A DNA stretch of 64,000 nucleotides from Natronorubrum sediminis (GTDB lineage Archaea > Halobacteriota > Halobacteria > Halobacteriales > Natrialbaceae), in contig NZ_FNWL01000001.1 of NCBI RefSeq assembly GCF_900108095.1, forward strand, positions 620,001 through 684,000, in the 5' to 3' direction. Shown here one piece after another: positions 17,586 through 25,910 of the stretch. The notes under the pieces are model-generated. The model did no database searches and was not told the DNA's origin. It was given only the letters and a program-made list of their open reading frames with translations. Position 1 is the stretch's first letter; each line of letters begins with the position of its first letter. Made by a program: the position numbers and the translations under genes.

Positions 17586-18227
17586 TTAGTCGTCCGTGGC
17601 GACGTCTTCTTCGTCGACGTCGACCGCGGTCGCTTCCTCTTCGGCGACTTCCTCGGGTCGGGCCTCGAGGGTCGCCTTCTGAATTTCGACGCGGCGAAGC
17701 GGGTAGATCGTCTTAGCCTCGCCGTAGATGCCCGAGGAGAGTCGTCCCTCGACGACGCTGTCGATGAGTTCCTCGAACGTCCGCTCGGCGGCGGCCTCTT
17801 CGATCATGGCGACCATCTGTTCGCGGATGGCCTTCTCCTGGCTCGCGTCGGCCTTTTTCGTCGTGAAGGCGACGGGCTGGATCTGGACGCGGTAGTCGTC
17901 CGTCGTGAGGACGGTGACGTAGGCCTCGATCTTCGAGGCACCGCGACGGACCAGCGAACGCAGGTAGTCTCGGGTCAGCGAGTGCTCGATGAACTCCGTG
18001 TACGCCGAGTCGCTGCCGACGTCGGTGACCTTGAAGGTCAGCTTCGTGTTGTTCTCGCTGGCGTTGTTCGTCAACTCGCCGAGCGTCGTTTCGATGGTTC
18101 GGTCGTAGACTTGATCCGGTTCGTCAGCGGGTGTCTCACCGAGTTCCTGCCGGTCGAATTGCTCCGGTGCCAGGATGGTGTACCACCGCTTTTCCTGTTT
18201 TGCGCGTGAAACTGATCGTTCACTCAT
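17586..18227 (-). CDS. rps3ae: Ribosomal protein eS1 (S3Ae)
   Basis: Small-subunit ribosomal protein of archaea and eukaryotes. KEKRWYTI-like KQEKRWYTILAPEQFD at the N-terminus, SLTRDYLRSLVRRGASKIE in the centre and IYPLRRVEIQKATLEARP near the end are the family blocks. Its last 20 residues are acidic, a halophilic addition. The start overlaps the end of pcc1 by 8 bp. It is the last gene of the uS15/RecJ-like/pcc1/eS1 unit. Confidence 0.93.
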   Translation of the reverse strand: MSERSVSRAKQEKRWYTILAPEQFDRQELGETPADEPDQVYDRTIETTLGELTNNASENNTKLTFKVTDVGSDSAYTEFIEHSLTRDYLRSLVRRGASKIEAYVTVLTTDDYRVQIQPVAFTTKKADASQEKAIREQMVAMIEEAAAERTFEELIDSVVEGRLSSGIYGEAKTIYPLRRVEIQKATLEARPEEVAEEEATAVDVDEEDVATDD

Positions 18228-18555
18228 TGTTGGTAGTATCGTGTTCGTGTTCGGACGCGCACCCCGCGTCCATCGGTTGGTCGAACTGTTCCTCTCGAGT
18301 GGCGTTTGCGACGGTCATCGCGACCTCGAGATTGACCACGTAGTCGTCGACGTTCGAGTGGAGCCCACTGGTCGTCTCGCGTTCGATACGCGTGAGGACG
18401 GTGTCGTGGGTGTCGTCGGTGGCTGGCTCCTCGCTCGAGGACTCAGCGTCCGCCTCGACGACGGTCTCCATCTCGTCCGTGTTGCCCGGGCGGAGTGTCC
18501 GAGCGACGACGTCGGCGTCTTCGTGCGTCGTTCGAATAGTCGCGCGTCGACTCAT
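18220..18555 (-). CDS. pcc1: KEOPS complex subunit Pcc1
   Basis: Small dimerising subunit of the KEOPS complex, which makes N6-threonylcarbamoyladenosine at position 37 of ANN-decoding tRNAs. ARTLRPGNTDEM near residue 18 and SNVDDYVVNLEVAMTVA in the C-terminal half are the recognisable parts. At 111 residues it is longer than typical (about 80) because of an acidic insert (EADAESSSEEPATDDTHD) and an acidic tail. It overlaps the RecJ-like gene by 4 bp (ATGA) and eS1 by 8 bp, so translation is coupled. Confidence 0.82.
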   Translation of the reverse strand: MSRRATIRTTHEDADVVARTLRPGNTDEMETVVEADAESSSEEPATDDTHDTVLTRIERETTSGLHSNVDDYVVNLEVAMTVANATREEQFDQPMDAGCASEHEHDTTNNE

Positions 18556-19742
18556 CGTAACGCCCTCACGATTTCGATAATCGTCGACTGGTCCACGTCC
18601 GGGTCGTATCTGAGATAGCCACGGCGATTGGCGCTGTCGTAGGTGACGCCCGTCGCGTCCGCCTCCTCGAGGTCTCGCGTGATCGCCTCGAGCGTCGCGC
18701 CGAGCGGGTCGTCGCCGCGGGTGGCGATCGCCGCTTCGTCCTCGGCGACGACGAGTACGGTCGGCTCCGGCGAGCGAAACGAGACGGCGAGTCGAGCGAC
18801 CGCTTCGACCGGCCCGTCGTCGATACCGAGGACGAACAGGCCGTCGTAGCGACCGGTCGACGCACCCTCGAGCGCCGTATGCGCACGTCGGCCGTATTCC
18901 CGCCAGGCGGCGAGTGCCGGCTCGTGTGCGTCGTGACCCATCGCGAGCGCAGCGCCCGTCCCCGGTTCGCTCCGGGCCGTCGCCTCGAGCACGTCGGCGT
19001 AGCCGCCGATGGTTTCAAAGGCGTGATCGGGCATCGCGTAGGGGCGAAGCGCTCGTTGAATCGTCTCCGCCGCAGCTTCGACCGCGCGGTCGTCGCCGAC
19101 GACGTCGAGAGCGACGGCGGACCCGATCGCTCGGTAGTCGTCGGCGGCGAGCGATTCGGGGTCATCGAGGGGCACGTCGAGACTGTCGAGCGCGTCTCGC
19201 GTCGCGTCCGGGTCGCCCGACCACGGCGCGGCGACGTGCGTCGAGTAGGCGCACCCATCAACTGGGTCCATACTCGGCACCGCGAGTCCGGGTCGCCGTT
19301 CGACCAACTCGCGTTCGCGTGCCGCCTCGAGAATCCACTCGCTCTCGCCGGCTCCCGGCTCGACGCCCGCGGCCACGAGGCCGGCGAGTGCGAGGACGGG
19401 ATCGGGCGACGTCTCGAGGTCGCGAACGACCTCCAGTGCGGCGAGCGTGGCTGGTCGATCGTCCGTCTCGAGTCGCGTCACGTCCGCATCGACGGCACCG
19501 ACGGCGAGCGTGGTGTCGTCGGCTGTCGGGTCGCGGTCGCCGACGCGGTCGGTTCGATCCGCGACGGTTCGCCCGATGCTCACCTGATACGGCGTCTCGC
19601 GTGCGGCGAGTGCTCTCGCGAGGAGGCCACTCGCAGCGAGTGCGTCACCGTCGGCTCGCGCCACGAGGTGGACGAAGTTCGCACTCTCGAGTGCGCTCGC
19701 GGGGGCGGACGACGCGGTTTCGGATCGACCCTCTGTGGACAT
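18552..19742 (-). CDS. RecJ/DHH-family protein, possibly Cdc45-like
   Basis: A 396-residue acidic protein encoded between uS15 and pcc1, the place where haloarchaea carry a RecJ-like gene. The N-terminal HLVARADGDALAASGLL matches the first DHH-family block in which only some acidic residues remain. I do not find the DHH triplet itself; the corresponding region reads TLAVGAVDADVTR. GRYDGLFVLGIDDGP and RGYLRYDPD belong to the C-terminal DHHA1-like part. Loss of metal ligands suggests a non-catalytic, Cdc45-type partner of the replicative helicase, but an active nuclease is not excluded. Confidence 0.72.
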   Translation of the reverse strand: MSTEGRSETASSAPASALESANFVHLVARADGDALAASGLLARALAARETPYQVSIGRTVADRTDRVGDRDPTADDTTLAVGAVDADVTRLETDDRPATLAALEVVRDLETSPDPVLALAGLVAAGVEPGAGESEWILEAARERELVERRPGLAVPSMDPVDGCAYSTHVAAPWSGDPDATRDALDSLDVPLDDPESLAADDYRAIGSAVALDVVGDDRAVEAAAETIQRALRPYAMPDHAFETIGGYADVLEATARSEPGTGAALAMGHDAHEPALAAWREYGRRAHTALEGASTGRYDGLFVLGIDDGPVEAVARLAVSFRSPEPTVLVVAEDEAAIATRGDDPLGATLEAITRDLEEADATGVTYDSANRRGYLRYDPDVDQSTIIEIVRALR

Positions 19743-19751
19743 GTCGCTGTG

Positions 19752-20219
19752 TTACTCGTCGACGATCTCTTTCGCGAGGTCGAAGGTGTACTCGAAGTCG
19801 GCCTCGAGTTCGTCACCGCGGTAGTACTGAACGAGACGGCGAACCTTCGACTCGGTGTTCTGCAGAGCGCGTTTGTTCTGGTAGTCCTGCTGGTTCTCCT
19901 GGATGTGCTCGCGCAGGCGAACTGCGCGCTCCATCAGGTTGTAGAGATCCTCGGGAATCTCAGGCGTCGCGTCGTTCTCCTCGAGAATCGTCGTGAGCTT
20001 CTTCCCGGTTGCCAGTTTGACGTCGGGAATCGGCGTGCCCGTGACACCTTCGTCACGCAGCTTCATTCCGATCTGGCTCGGTTCGTAGCCCTGCTCTGCC
20101 AGTTCGACGACGCGAGATTCGATCTCCTCGGCGTCGACGTCGCTCCACTCCGGCGGTTCGTCTGCCGCTGGCTTGTCCGATCCGGACGAGCCTCGGCGGC
20201 GGGTATGCATTCGTGCCAT
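19752..20219 (-). CDS. rps15: Ribosomal protein uS15 (S15)
   Basis: Archaeal small-subunit protein S15 with the N-terminal extension typical of archaea and eukaryotes: MARMHTRRRGSSGSDKP, then EPSQIGMKLRDEGVTGTPI, and the S15 core with LREHIQENQQDYQNKRAL and SKVRRLVQYYRG. The ATG of MARMHTRRRG is the conserved start; the frame is open 22 codons further but that part is not ribosomal. First gene of the operon, with 9 bp to the RecJ-like gene. Confidence 0.95.
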   Translation of the reverse strand: MARMHTRRRGSSGSDKPAADEPPEWSDVDAEEIESRVVELAEQGYEPSQIGMKLRDEGVTGTPIPDVKLATGKKLTTILEENDATPEIPEDLYNLMERAVRLREHIQENQQDYQNKRALQNTESKVRRLVQYYRGDELEADFEYTFDLAKEIVDE

Positions 20220-20697
20220 TGGTGAGGATAGGAACCGCACTGACCGCTCGTGTATGAAACAGTCGACTCTCGACTGTCGGTGCACTTCCGCAATCTCGAG
20301 CCGTCCGAAAGAGTGGACGACACCGTCAGATTTGCGGCCGTGCGCTTCCCGTTGTGTCGTCTCTCTCGAACGGACTAAAGGGTTTCTAGACTGGAATCCT
20401 CGAATTCACGAACCTCCCGGATGGTCCTCGAGAGCAGACGATCCTCGAGCGTCGAGTACTGTCCCGCAAACACCACGAAGCCCCTTTCAGTCCCACCCGC
20501 GGTGACACGACCGGCCAGCCGGCACGGGTGGGACTGAAAGGGGCTGTCGGCCTCCGGGAAGACGGGCGACGCAAGCACCGCAGGACGGAGTCCGAGGAGC
20601 ACAGCGAGCCCTTCGACTGGAGGCCGACAGGGGCTTTCGTAGTGTTCTCGAGTTCGGTGGTGACGAAATAGTGTGAGACGACCCGGCTGTCAATCGA
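20220..20697. other. 478-bp gap upstream of uS15
   Basis: It contains the promoter region of the uS15 operon on the left and the large compound inverted repeat on the right. I see no protein gene. Part of the right side may be transcribed as the 3' end of the acyl-CoA synthetase mRNA. Confidence 0.5.
20479..20640. repeat. Compound inverted repeat with three mutually pairing segments
   Basis: Segment A (20479-20499) and segment B (20525-20545) are perfect 21-bp complements around a 25-base loop. Immediately after, CTGTCGGCCTCC (20544-20555) pairs perfectly with GGAGGCCGACAG (20619-20630), which is followed by GGGCTTTCG. That tail can also pair with the CGAAGCCCC start of segment A with one bulge. 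The A/B and B/C hairpins overlap by two bases. The word GTGGGACTGAAAGGGGC recurs, as I recall, in many haloarchaeal intergenic regions, so this may be a dispersed element or a structured RNA or terminator. Confidence 0.6.
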
Positions 20698-22320
20698 TCA
20701 CTGTTGTCCTACGCGCGTCTCCTCCTCGTCCCAGTACTCCTCGCGGAGTTCGTACTTCTGGACCTTTCCCGTCGCAGTTTCGGGCAGGTCGTCGACGAAG
20801 TCGACGCTGGTTGGTTTCTTGTAACTCGCTAAGCGCTCGCCGACGAACTCGAGGAGGTCGTCCCTGAGGCGGTCCGCTTCGGCGTCGGCGTCGCTTCGCG
20901 GAACGACTACCGCTTTCGGAGTTTCTCCCCACTGCTCGCTGGGAACGGGGACGACGGCGGCCTTTCCGACATCCGGGTGGTCGTAGAGGACATCCTCGAG
21001 TTCGATGCTCGAGATGTTCTCGCCGCCGGAGATGATGATGTCCTTCTTGCGGTCCTGGATCGCGACCATGCCGTCGTCGTCGATGGTAGCGAGGTCGCCG
21101 GTGTGGAAGTAGCCCTCGAGGCGGTCGCTGAACGCTTCGTCGGTGATCGCTGGCTTGTTGAGATAGCGATCCATCACCTGATTTCCCCGGACGACGATTT
21201 CGCCGATGGTCTCGCCGTCGCGAGGGACGTCTTCGCCGTCCTCGTCGACGACACGGACGTCGGTACAGAGGGTCTGACTGCCTTGCTTGACTTTGAGCTC
21301 GCGGCCTCGCTCGGCGAGCCGACGCGGCGAGTTACTGGTCGCGATGATCGGCGCGGTCTCGGTCAACCCGTAGATGTGGATGATCCGCCAGCCGAACTCG
21401 TCCTCGACGGTCTCGATAGTGGCCGTCGCGGGCGCTGAACCGGCGGTCGCGATGCGCACGTCTCGGTCACCCGTCGTCTCGAGGTCGGGACGGTCGTCGG
21501 CGTGTTGGATCAGATTGTTGAGCACCGTCGGCGCGCCGCACATGAACGAGACATCGTACTCGCGCACTCGCTCGAAGACACCCGCGGCGTCGAACGTGCG
21601 CTGGCAGACGTGCGTGCCGCCCGTGCCCGTGATCGCGTAGGTGTGTCCCCAGCCGTTGCAGTGGAACATCGGCAGTGTCCAGAGGTAGGTGTCGTCGTCC
21701 CGAATCTCCATGTGCTGGTTGAGCACAAGTGCGTGCCAGTGTTCCGTCCGATGGGTTCGGACGACTCCCTTCGGATCGCCCGTCGTCCCCGAGGTGTAGT
21801 TGATGCTCGCGTCCTCGTCTTCGCTGATATCGGGACGCTCGGGCTCCGTCGCGGGCTGGCCCGCGAGGACGCCCTCGTAGTCCTCCCACTCACCGTCGGA
21901 CGAGCCTTCGATCTGGTCAGCCTCGTAGCCGACGAACGTCGTCGCCGGAATCTCCTCGCGAATCGCCTCGATCTTCCCGGCGTAGTCGTAGTCCGCGATC
22001 ACCGTCCCCGCCGCACAGTCCTCGAGAATGTAGGCGTACTCCTCTGGTTCGAGGCGGTAGTTCAACGGGACGAACACCGCGCCCAGCTTGTTCGTCGCGT
22101 ACAGCGTCTCGATGAAGTAGTGCGTGTTCGGCGCGAGCAAGGCGACGCGGTCGCCCCGTTCGACGCCGCGCTCTTCGAGGGCGTGTGCGAGCTGATTCAC
22201 TCGGTCGTCGACCTCTTCGTACGTGTACTCGGTGCCGTCGTGTGCGACGACGCCGGTGACGTCGCCGTAGTCGTCGACCGCGCGCTCGAGGAAGTCCATG
22301 GTGAGCATCTCCCGTTTCAT
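20698..22320 (-). CDS. Acyl-CoA synthetase (AMP-forming)
   Basis: Activates a carboxylic acid (fatty or short/medium-chain) to its CoA thioester through an acyl-adenylate. The P-loop INYTSGTTGDPKGVV, the adenylate motif HIYGLTETAP, YFHTGDLATIDDDG and the C-terminal GKVQKYELRE with the catalytic Lys are all present in order. Length 540 is normal. The start MKREMLTMDFLERAV is used; upstream and downstream ATGs are near. The family's medium-chain/4-coumarate-like branch fits, but chain length cannot be read. The compound inverted repeat follows its stop codon. Confidence 0.87.
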   Translation of the reverse strand: MKREMLTMDFLERAVDDYGDVTGVVAHDGTEYTYEEVDDRVNQLAHALEERGVERGDRVALLAPNTHYFIETLYATNKLGAVFVPLNYRLEPEEYAYILEDCAAGTVIADYDYAGKIEAIREEIPATTFVGYEADQIEGSSDGEWEDYEGVLAGQPATEPERPDISEDEDASINYTSGTTGDPKGVVRTHRTEHWHALVLNQHMEIRDDDTYLWTLPMFHCNGWGHTYAITGTGGTHVCQRTFDAAGVFERVREYDVSFMCGAPTVLNNLIQHADDRPDLETTGDRDVRIATAGSAPATATIETVEDEFGWRIIHIYGLTETAPIIATSNSPRRLAERGRELKVKQGSQTLCTDVRVVDEDGEDVPRDGETIGEIVVRGNQVMDRYLNKPAITDEAFSDRLEGYFHTGDLATIDDDGMVAIQDRKKDIIISGGENISSIELEDVLYDHPDVGKAAVVPVPSEQWGETPKAVVVPRSDADAEADRLRDDLLEFVGERLASYKKPTSVDFVDDLPETATGKVQKYELREEYWDEEETRVGQQ

Positions 22321-22578
22321 CGTGTGTTCTGATAGCACCGTCCACGCTCTGCGTAAAATGGTTACCCCCCGACCGATAGTCGACTCGAGGAGTAGTGGTA
22401 CCGAATGGTCAACAGCAAATCCGTGGCTAGCGGAACGGCCGACCCAGTCCCGGTATCAGGCGATACTCACACAGCCGCCTGGGATGGGTGTTGACTCACA
22501 AGCGCTGGAAGTGAGCAGGTCCTCGAGCGAACAGCGTCTGTGTGATGACTCGAGTACTGCCTCGAGTATTTCGAGGGG

Positions 22579-22586
22579 TTTATCTA
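22579..22586 (+). promoter_or_regulatory. Probable TATA box of tRNA-Ala
   Basis: TTTATCTA lies 31-38 bp before the mature tRNA 5' end, in an otherwise GC-rich stretch, which is a plausible place for an archaeal TATA element. Confidence 0.45.
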
Positions 22587-22616
22587 TTCCCCACGGAAAT
22601 ACTGCAATGCGAACGA

Positions 22617-22688
22617 GGGCTCGTAGATCAGAGGTAGATCACTCCCTTGGCATGGGAGAGGCCCCGGGTTCAAATCCCGGCGAGTCCA
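22617..22688 (+). tRNA. tRNA-Ala, anticodon GGC
   Basis: A 72-nt cloverleaf: acceptor GGGCTCG with CGAGTCC, D stem GATC/GATC, anticodon stem CTCCC/GGGAG with loop TTGGCAT (anticodon GGC, reading GCC), and T stem CCGGG/CCCGG with loop TTCAAAT. The G3-T70 wobble pair, the alanine identity element, is present, and the discriminator is A. No CCA is encoded. No intron. A chain of tiny genes begins 165 bp downstream, which is typical of an integration site. Confidence 0.95.
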
Positions 22689-22852
22689 CTTGTAATTAAA
22701 AGCCACGGAGAGGGTTCTCTACCGCAAGGTAGAACCTTCGAAACGGCTGGATTCGCCACTTTTGGGCTGAGAACTACTCCCTCACAGGATAGACTTCATC
22801 AGAAATCCAGACGCTGGTCAGCGCCTGCTGGCGGTTTTCTGAGGGAATCGAG

Positions 22853-22981
22853 GTGGGTAGCGTAATTCGACGCTCGAACGGCGTCGAACGCGCGCCACTG
22901 ATCTGTGAGTTCTGCGGCTGCGAGATCGACTATCCCGAGAAGCGCTGCGCGGCGCTCGAGGATGGGAGGTGTCGGCCGTGA
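22853..22981 (+). CDS. Tiny cysteine-rich (zinc-finger-like) protein, 42 aa
   Basis: Reading frame from GTG with a GAGG ribosome-binding-like site 9 bp ahead. It holds ICEFCGCEIDYPEKRC with Cys at about 18, 21, 23, 32 and 40, so zinc binding is likely. The stop overlaps the next gene's start as GTGA. No ATG is available in the frame. I cannot name it; small Cys-rich proteins of this kind are frequent in haloarchaeal proviruses and plasmids. Confidence 0.45.
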   Translation: MGSVIRRSNGVERAPLICEFCGCEIDYPEKRCAALEDGRCRP

Positions 22982-23115
22982 CTCGAAAAGCAACCACGAG
23001 GGCCGTTCACTGTTCCAAGGCTACCTTGGCCCTTTGCGGCGCACTGCTTCGGTTTACGAATCCGATCACCAGCGACGCAAGAGTAGCGGTAGCGGGGGTA
23101 ATCGGGCGTGCGTGA
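22978..23115 (+). CDS. Tiny protein with paired cysteines, 45 aa
   Basis: Starts at a GTG sharing its last two bases with the previous stop and ends overlapping the next frame. It contains AVHCSKATLALCGALLRF (Cys12 and Cys20) followed by NPITSDARVA. Composition is less acidic than chromosomal genes. Function unknown. The tight overlaps argue that the set is translated as a unit. Confidence 0.4.
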   Translation: MTRKATTRAVHCSKATLALCGALLRFTNPITSDARVAVAGVIGRA

Positions 23116-23221
23116 CGACCACCTCGAGTGTGTTGAACCTGCTGTTGAGACGAGTCTCAGTGCGCCGCTCGAGACAGCCGCCGATCCCACGCGCCGGGGA
23201 TGTACGGAGGAGGTGGTCTAA
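23108..23221 (+). CDS. Tiny acidic protein, 37 aa
   Basis: Starts with GTG inside the end of the previous frame: RDDHLECVEPAVE at the N-terminus and CTEEVV at the C-terminus. It is acid-rich (about nine Asp/Glu), as expected for a real halophilic protein. Its TAA stop is immediately followed by the next GTG start. The competing frame over this stretch is Arg/Ser-rich and was not chosen. Confidence 0.35.
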   Translation: MRDDHLECVEPAVETSLSAPLETAADPTRRGCTEEVV

Positions 23222-23515
23222 GTGGCCTCCCAGCAGTTCCTCGAGACCCAATACCACGAGTTCGACGCCTACCTCAATTTCGACGAGTACGGGCTGAAGC
23301 CGTACTACGGACTTACCACCTTTCGGAAAGCGCACGACTGGGTCAATAACGGAAAGCCGTCGACGACAGCCCAGATCCGAGAGGTAGACCTCGAGGACAT
23401 CGGTGATCCCTTCGGGGCCGACGTCGATCAGGATGAGGCCACGTTCCGTCTCGGCGGATGTGGACGTGATTGGCAGCTCGAGGTTGCCGTACTCGACAGC
23501 GACGTCAGGGCGTGA
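23222..23515 (+). CDS. Hypothetical acidic protein, 97 aa
   Basis: Last gene of the small cassette. The GTG start abuts the preceding stop and is preceded by GGAGGAGG, a strong Shine-Dalgarno-like run. It begins ASQQFLETQYHEFDAYL and contains a mixed alpha/beta-looking region rich in aromatic residues (YGLKPYYGLTTF, HDWVNN) and an acidic end. I do not recognise the family. Context suggests a remnant or cargo of an element inserted next to the tRNA. Confidence 0.6.
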   Translation: MASQQFLETQYHEFDAYLNFDEYGLKPYYGLTTFRKAHDWVNNGKPSTTAQIREVDLEDIGDPFGADVDQDEATFRLGGCGRDWQLEVAVLDSDVRA

Positions 23516-23646
23516 ACGTGTCCAGATTCTCTCATATCGGGTGGTTCGCTCGGAAAGCCCAACGCGTTCGATATCGAGGCTCGGAACTGCATCGGCCTAT
23601 GCCTGCAAGTGGTTGCACTATTACCGATATCGCCGTCGATGACAGT

Positions 23647-24543
23647 ATGACTGAAAATGGCGTGAGCCGACGGCAAATTATACAGACCGGCGGCGGCCTC
23701 GTGGTGGTTAGTGGCGTCGGAGGTACTACGGCCGCCTCGAGTGACGACGAACCGACCGACCAGCCAACCGATGCCGACTTCCAGACTCGAGTTGCACACC
23801 TCTCGCCCGACGCACCCAACGTCGACATCTATGTCGACGGAGAGCAGGTCCGCGAGGGGATCCCGTACGGGACGGTCACCGACTATCGCGACCTCCCGCC
23901 TGGCACGTACACGATTCAGGTCGTTCCCGCCGGTGAAGCCCCGGCCGAAGCAGTGCTCGAGGAGACCGTCGAGGTCGACGACGAGGACCCTACCGTCGAC
24001 GGTCTCCTCGCAGTAATCGGCGAAGTGGCCGCCGAAAACCAGCCCCTCGAGGCGCTGTTTCTCGACGACGATAACAGCCCAGTCGATCCGGGTACCGCTC
24101 GCGTTCGCGTCCTCCACGCCTCACCCGATGCGCCCCCGGTGGACGTCGTTGCCGGTGAAAACGGGGACGCGCTGTTCGAGAACGTCGCGTTCGGTGAATC
24201 CGGCTACGTCGAAGTCCCGGACGGCGAGTATACGCTCGAGATCTATCCGGCGGGCGACCGAGAGGCCAGCGTCTTCGAAGTCGACGTTTCTCTCGCCGGC
24301 GGAACCGTCTACTCCGCGTTCGCGATTGGCTACCTCGAGCCAGAGAGGGCACCCGCGGATGAGCCGTTCGAGATCCTCCTCACGGAGGATTCCCTTCCGG
24401 ACGAAGCGGACGTTGAGCCGGACGAAGCGGAAGCAAACGAAGACGAACCGGAGAAAGAGCCTGAAGAGGAGCCGAAAGAAGACGAACCAGAGAAAGACGA
24501 GAAAGACTGCAAGAAGGACGAGAAAGAGAAGAAGGCTAAGTAG
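23647..24543 (+). CDS. DUF4397 domain secreted protein with charged tail
   Basis: Exported protein: MTENGVSRRQIIQTGG is a Tat-like twin-arginine leader followed by a hydrophobic run. Two DUF4397-type repeats follow, each opening with a block of the form VAHLSPDAPNVDIYVDG (about residue 58) and VRVLHASPDAPPVDVV (about residue 160). The last 50 residues are almost only Glu, Lys and Asp, a likely cell-surface or salt-shielding tail. The frame is open upstream but the ATG before TENGVSRRQ is the one that gives a proper signal. Ligand unknown; probably a cell-wall or adhesion role. Confidence 0.8.
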   Translation: MTENGVSRRQIIQTGGGLVVVSGVGGTTAASSDDEPTDQPTDADFQTRVAHLSPDAPNVDIYVDGEQVREGIPYGTVTDYRDLPPGTYTIQVVPAGEAPAEAVLEETVEVDDEDPTVDGLLAVIGEVAAENQPLEALFLDDDNSPVDPGTARVRVLHASPDAPPVDVVAGENGDALFENVAFGESGYVEVPDGEYTLEIYPAGDREASVFEVDVSLAGGTVYSAFAIGYLEPERAPADEPFEILLTEDSLPDEADVEPDEAEANEDEPEKEPEEEPKEDEPEKDEKDCKKDEKEKKAK

Positions 24544-24602
24544 ATGAGCGAGGGTCGAGTCACGCCGATTCAGACGCTAGAACATCGATGGCTGCGTTCG
24601 CG

Positions 24603-25739
24603 TCACTCGACCGGCTGGGCTTCGGGGAACTGATAGCTCCCGTCGAGAATCTCCTCGCGGGGCTCGTAGAGCCGGACCGTGTAGTTCCACCCCTCCGGCG
24701 TGTAGATGAAGTTCGGCTGGTCGGGGTCACCACCGAAATGGATCGTGACGCTACCGTCGTCCGCGCGCTCTGCAGTCGCGTTGCTGACTGTGTAGGCGTC
24801 GAACTCGTTCTCCTCTAAATAAAAGTCGCTGTTGTAGACGGTGACCGACCAGAACCCGTCGACGGGGACGTCCTCGACGGTGAGTGTATGCGGCGTCGTG
24901 CCATCGTTCTGGGCAGGAATCCGTTGGAGGATGAACGCTGCTTCTGGCTCCGGAACGCCGGTCCACCCCGCCGTACTGGCGATGAAGAACTTCACGGGGT
25001 CGACCTCGTCGACGTCGCCAAACGCGCCCGAGTAATCGTCCAGTGTGAATCCGACTGGTATGAGCGCGGCTGTGAGTCGTTGGTACGATTGCTGATCCCA
25101 GTTAGGGATCTCGAACGAGCCAGCCGACGATTGGTTCACCTCGATCTCGTCCTGGAGTTGCCGGGCCTGTTCCAGATCGGCCGGGTCAGTCGGGTCGACG
25201 AACGTCCGGACCAGGACGCCAGCATACTGAGTGTCTACGAGCTCTCGTGTTATCGTGTACCCGCCGGGGTCAGTGGCGAAGTTCTTCACGTACTGGTCCT
25301 CGTCTTGAACGTTCATCGACATGTATCGGTCACCGCTGTCCGGCAGCGTGATGGTGACCGGCTCGGTCAGATCGAACACCCCGAGTGAGGCGATCACGTC
25401 ACGGTTCTCCCCGACGACCAACTGATCTTCGATGGGGGTGACATTTCTGCGATGGTAGAACTGCCCGAACCCGCCCAAGTCGACGGTTGACTGGAACGCA
25501 ACGTGACAGTTGGCACGAGGGTAGTTCTCCCACGTTACCGGGATCGATTCGTCAGCTGCTGACGACTGCTGGTCCGTCTGCTGGGTGTTCGCCTCCGAGG
25601 ACTGTTGGCTGGCAGTGGCACTGCCACTGGCTAGCGCGAGTATTCCGGCGAGACCTGCCCCGCGAAGCGCGGTGCGGCGCGTCGCCCGCAGCGGTTCGAA
25701 GTCCGATTCTGCCGTCGTGTCTGGTGGTTCGTCGCTCAT
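24603..25739 (-). CDS. Secreted DUF1254-type protein with Tat leader (leader copy A)
   Basis: A 378-residue exported protein. The leader reads LRATRRTALRGAGLAGILAL, with twin Arg and a hydrophobic core, then a Gln/Ser-rich linker. The mature part has DUF1254-like VFDLTEPVTITLPDSGDRY and a DUF1214-like C-terminus, GFWSVTVYNSDFYLEENEFD then FIYTPEGWNYTVRLYEP. Family function is not established. Leader and promoter are near-copies of those before the photolyase and the larger DUF1254 gene. It converges with the DUF4397 gene. Confidence 0.8.
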   Translation of the reverse strand: MSDEPPDTTAESDFEPLRATRRTALRGAGLAGILALASGSATASQQSSEANTQQTDQQSSAADESIPVTWENYPRANCHVAFQSTVDLGGFGQFYHRRNVTPIEDQLVVGENRDVIASLGVFDLTEPVTITLPDSGDRYMSMNVQDEDQYVKNFATDPGGYTITRELVDTQYAGVLVRTFVDPTDPADLEQARQLQDEIEVNQSSAGSFEIPNWDQQSYQRLTAALIPVGFTLDDYSGAFGDVDEVDPVKFFIASTAGWTGVPEPEAAFILQRIPAQNDGTTPHTLTVEDVPVDGFWSVTVYNSDFYLEENEFDAYTVSNATAERADDGSVTIHFGGDPDQPNFIYTPEGWNYTVRLYEPREEILDGSYQFPEAQPVE

Positions 25740-25910
25740 GGCTCGTGTCTTTCTGAGTGACCCACTGCAACGGTTGGGACCGACTCAGACAACCGCACAC
25801 CAGCAATTCACATAAAGCAGTGACGATACGTGAGAATAATTTCAGGACATGATGGTGGTATTAGATTGACAACTAGCCCTGACTTCGCGATCGCCCCTCT
25901 GTACTTGTAG
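25614..25910 (-). repeat. Leader module copy A (promoter plus Tat signal codons)
   Basis: About 170 bp upstream of the start codon plus about 42 codons of signal peptide, homologous to modules B and C. Shared landmarks reading away from the gene: a GGTTGGGACCGACTCA block, the TATA-like element about 70 bp out, a GAGAATA block, and GTACTTGTAG at the far end. It is the most diverged at the TATA position. Confidence 0.75.
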
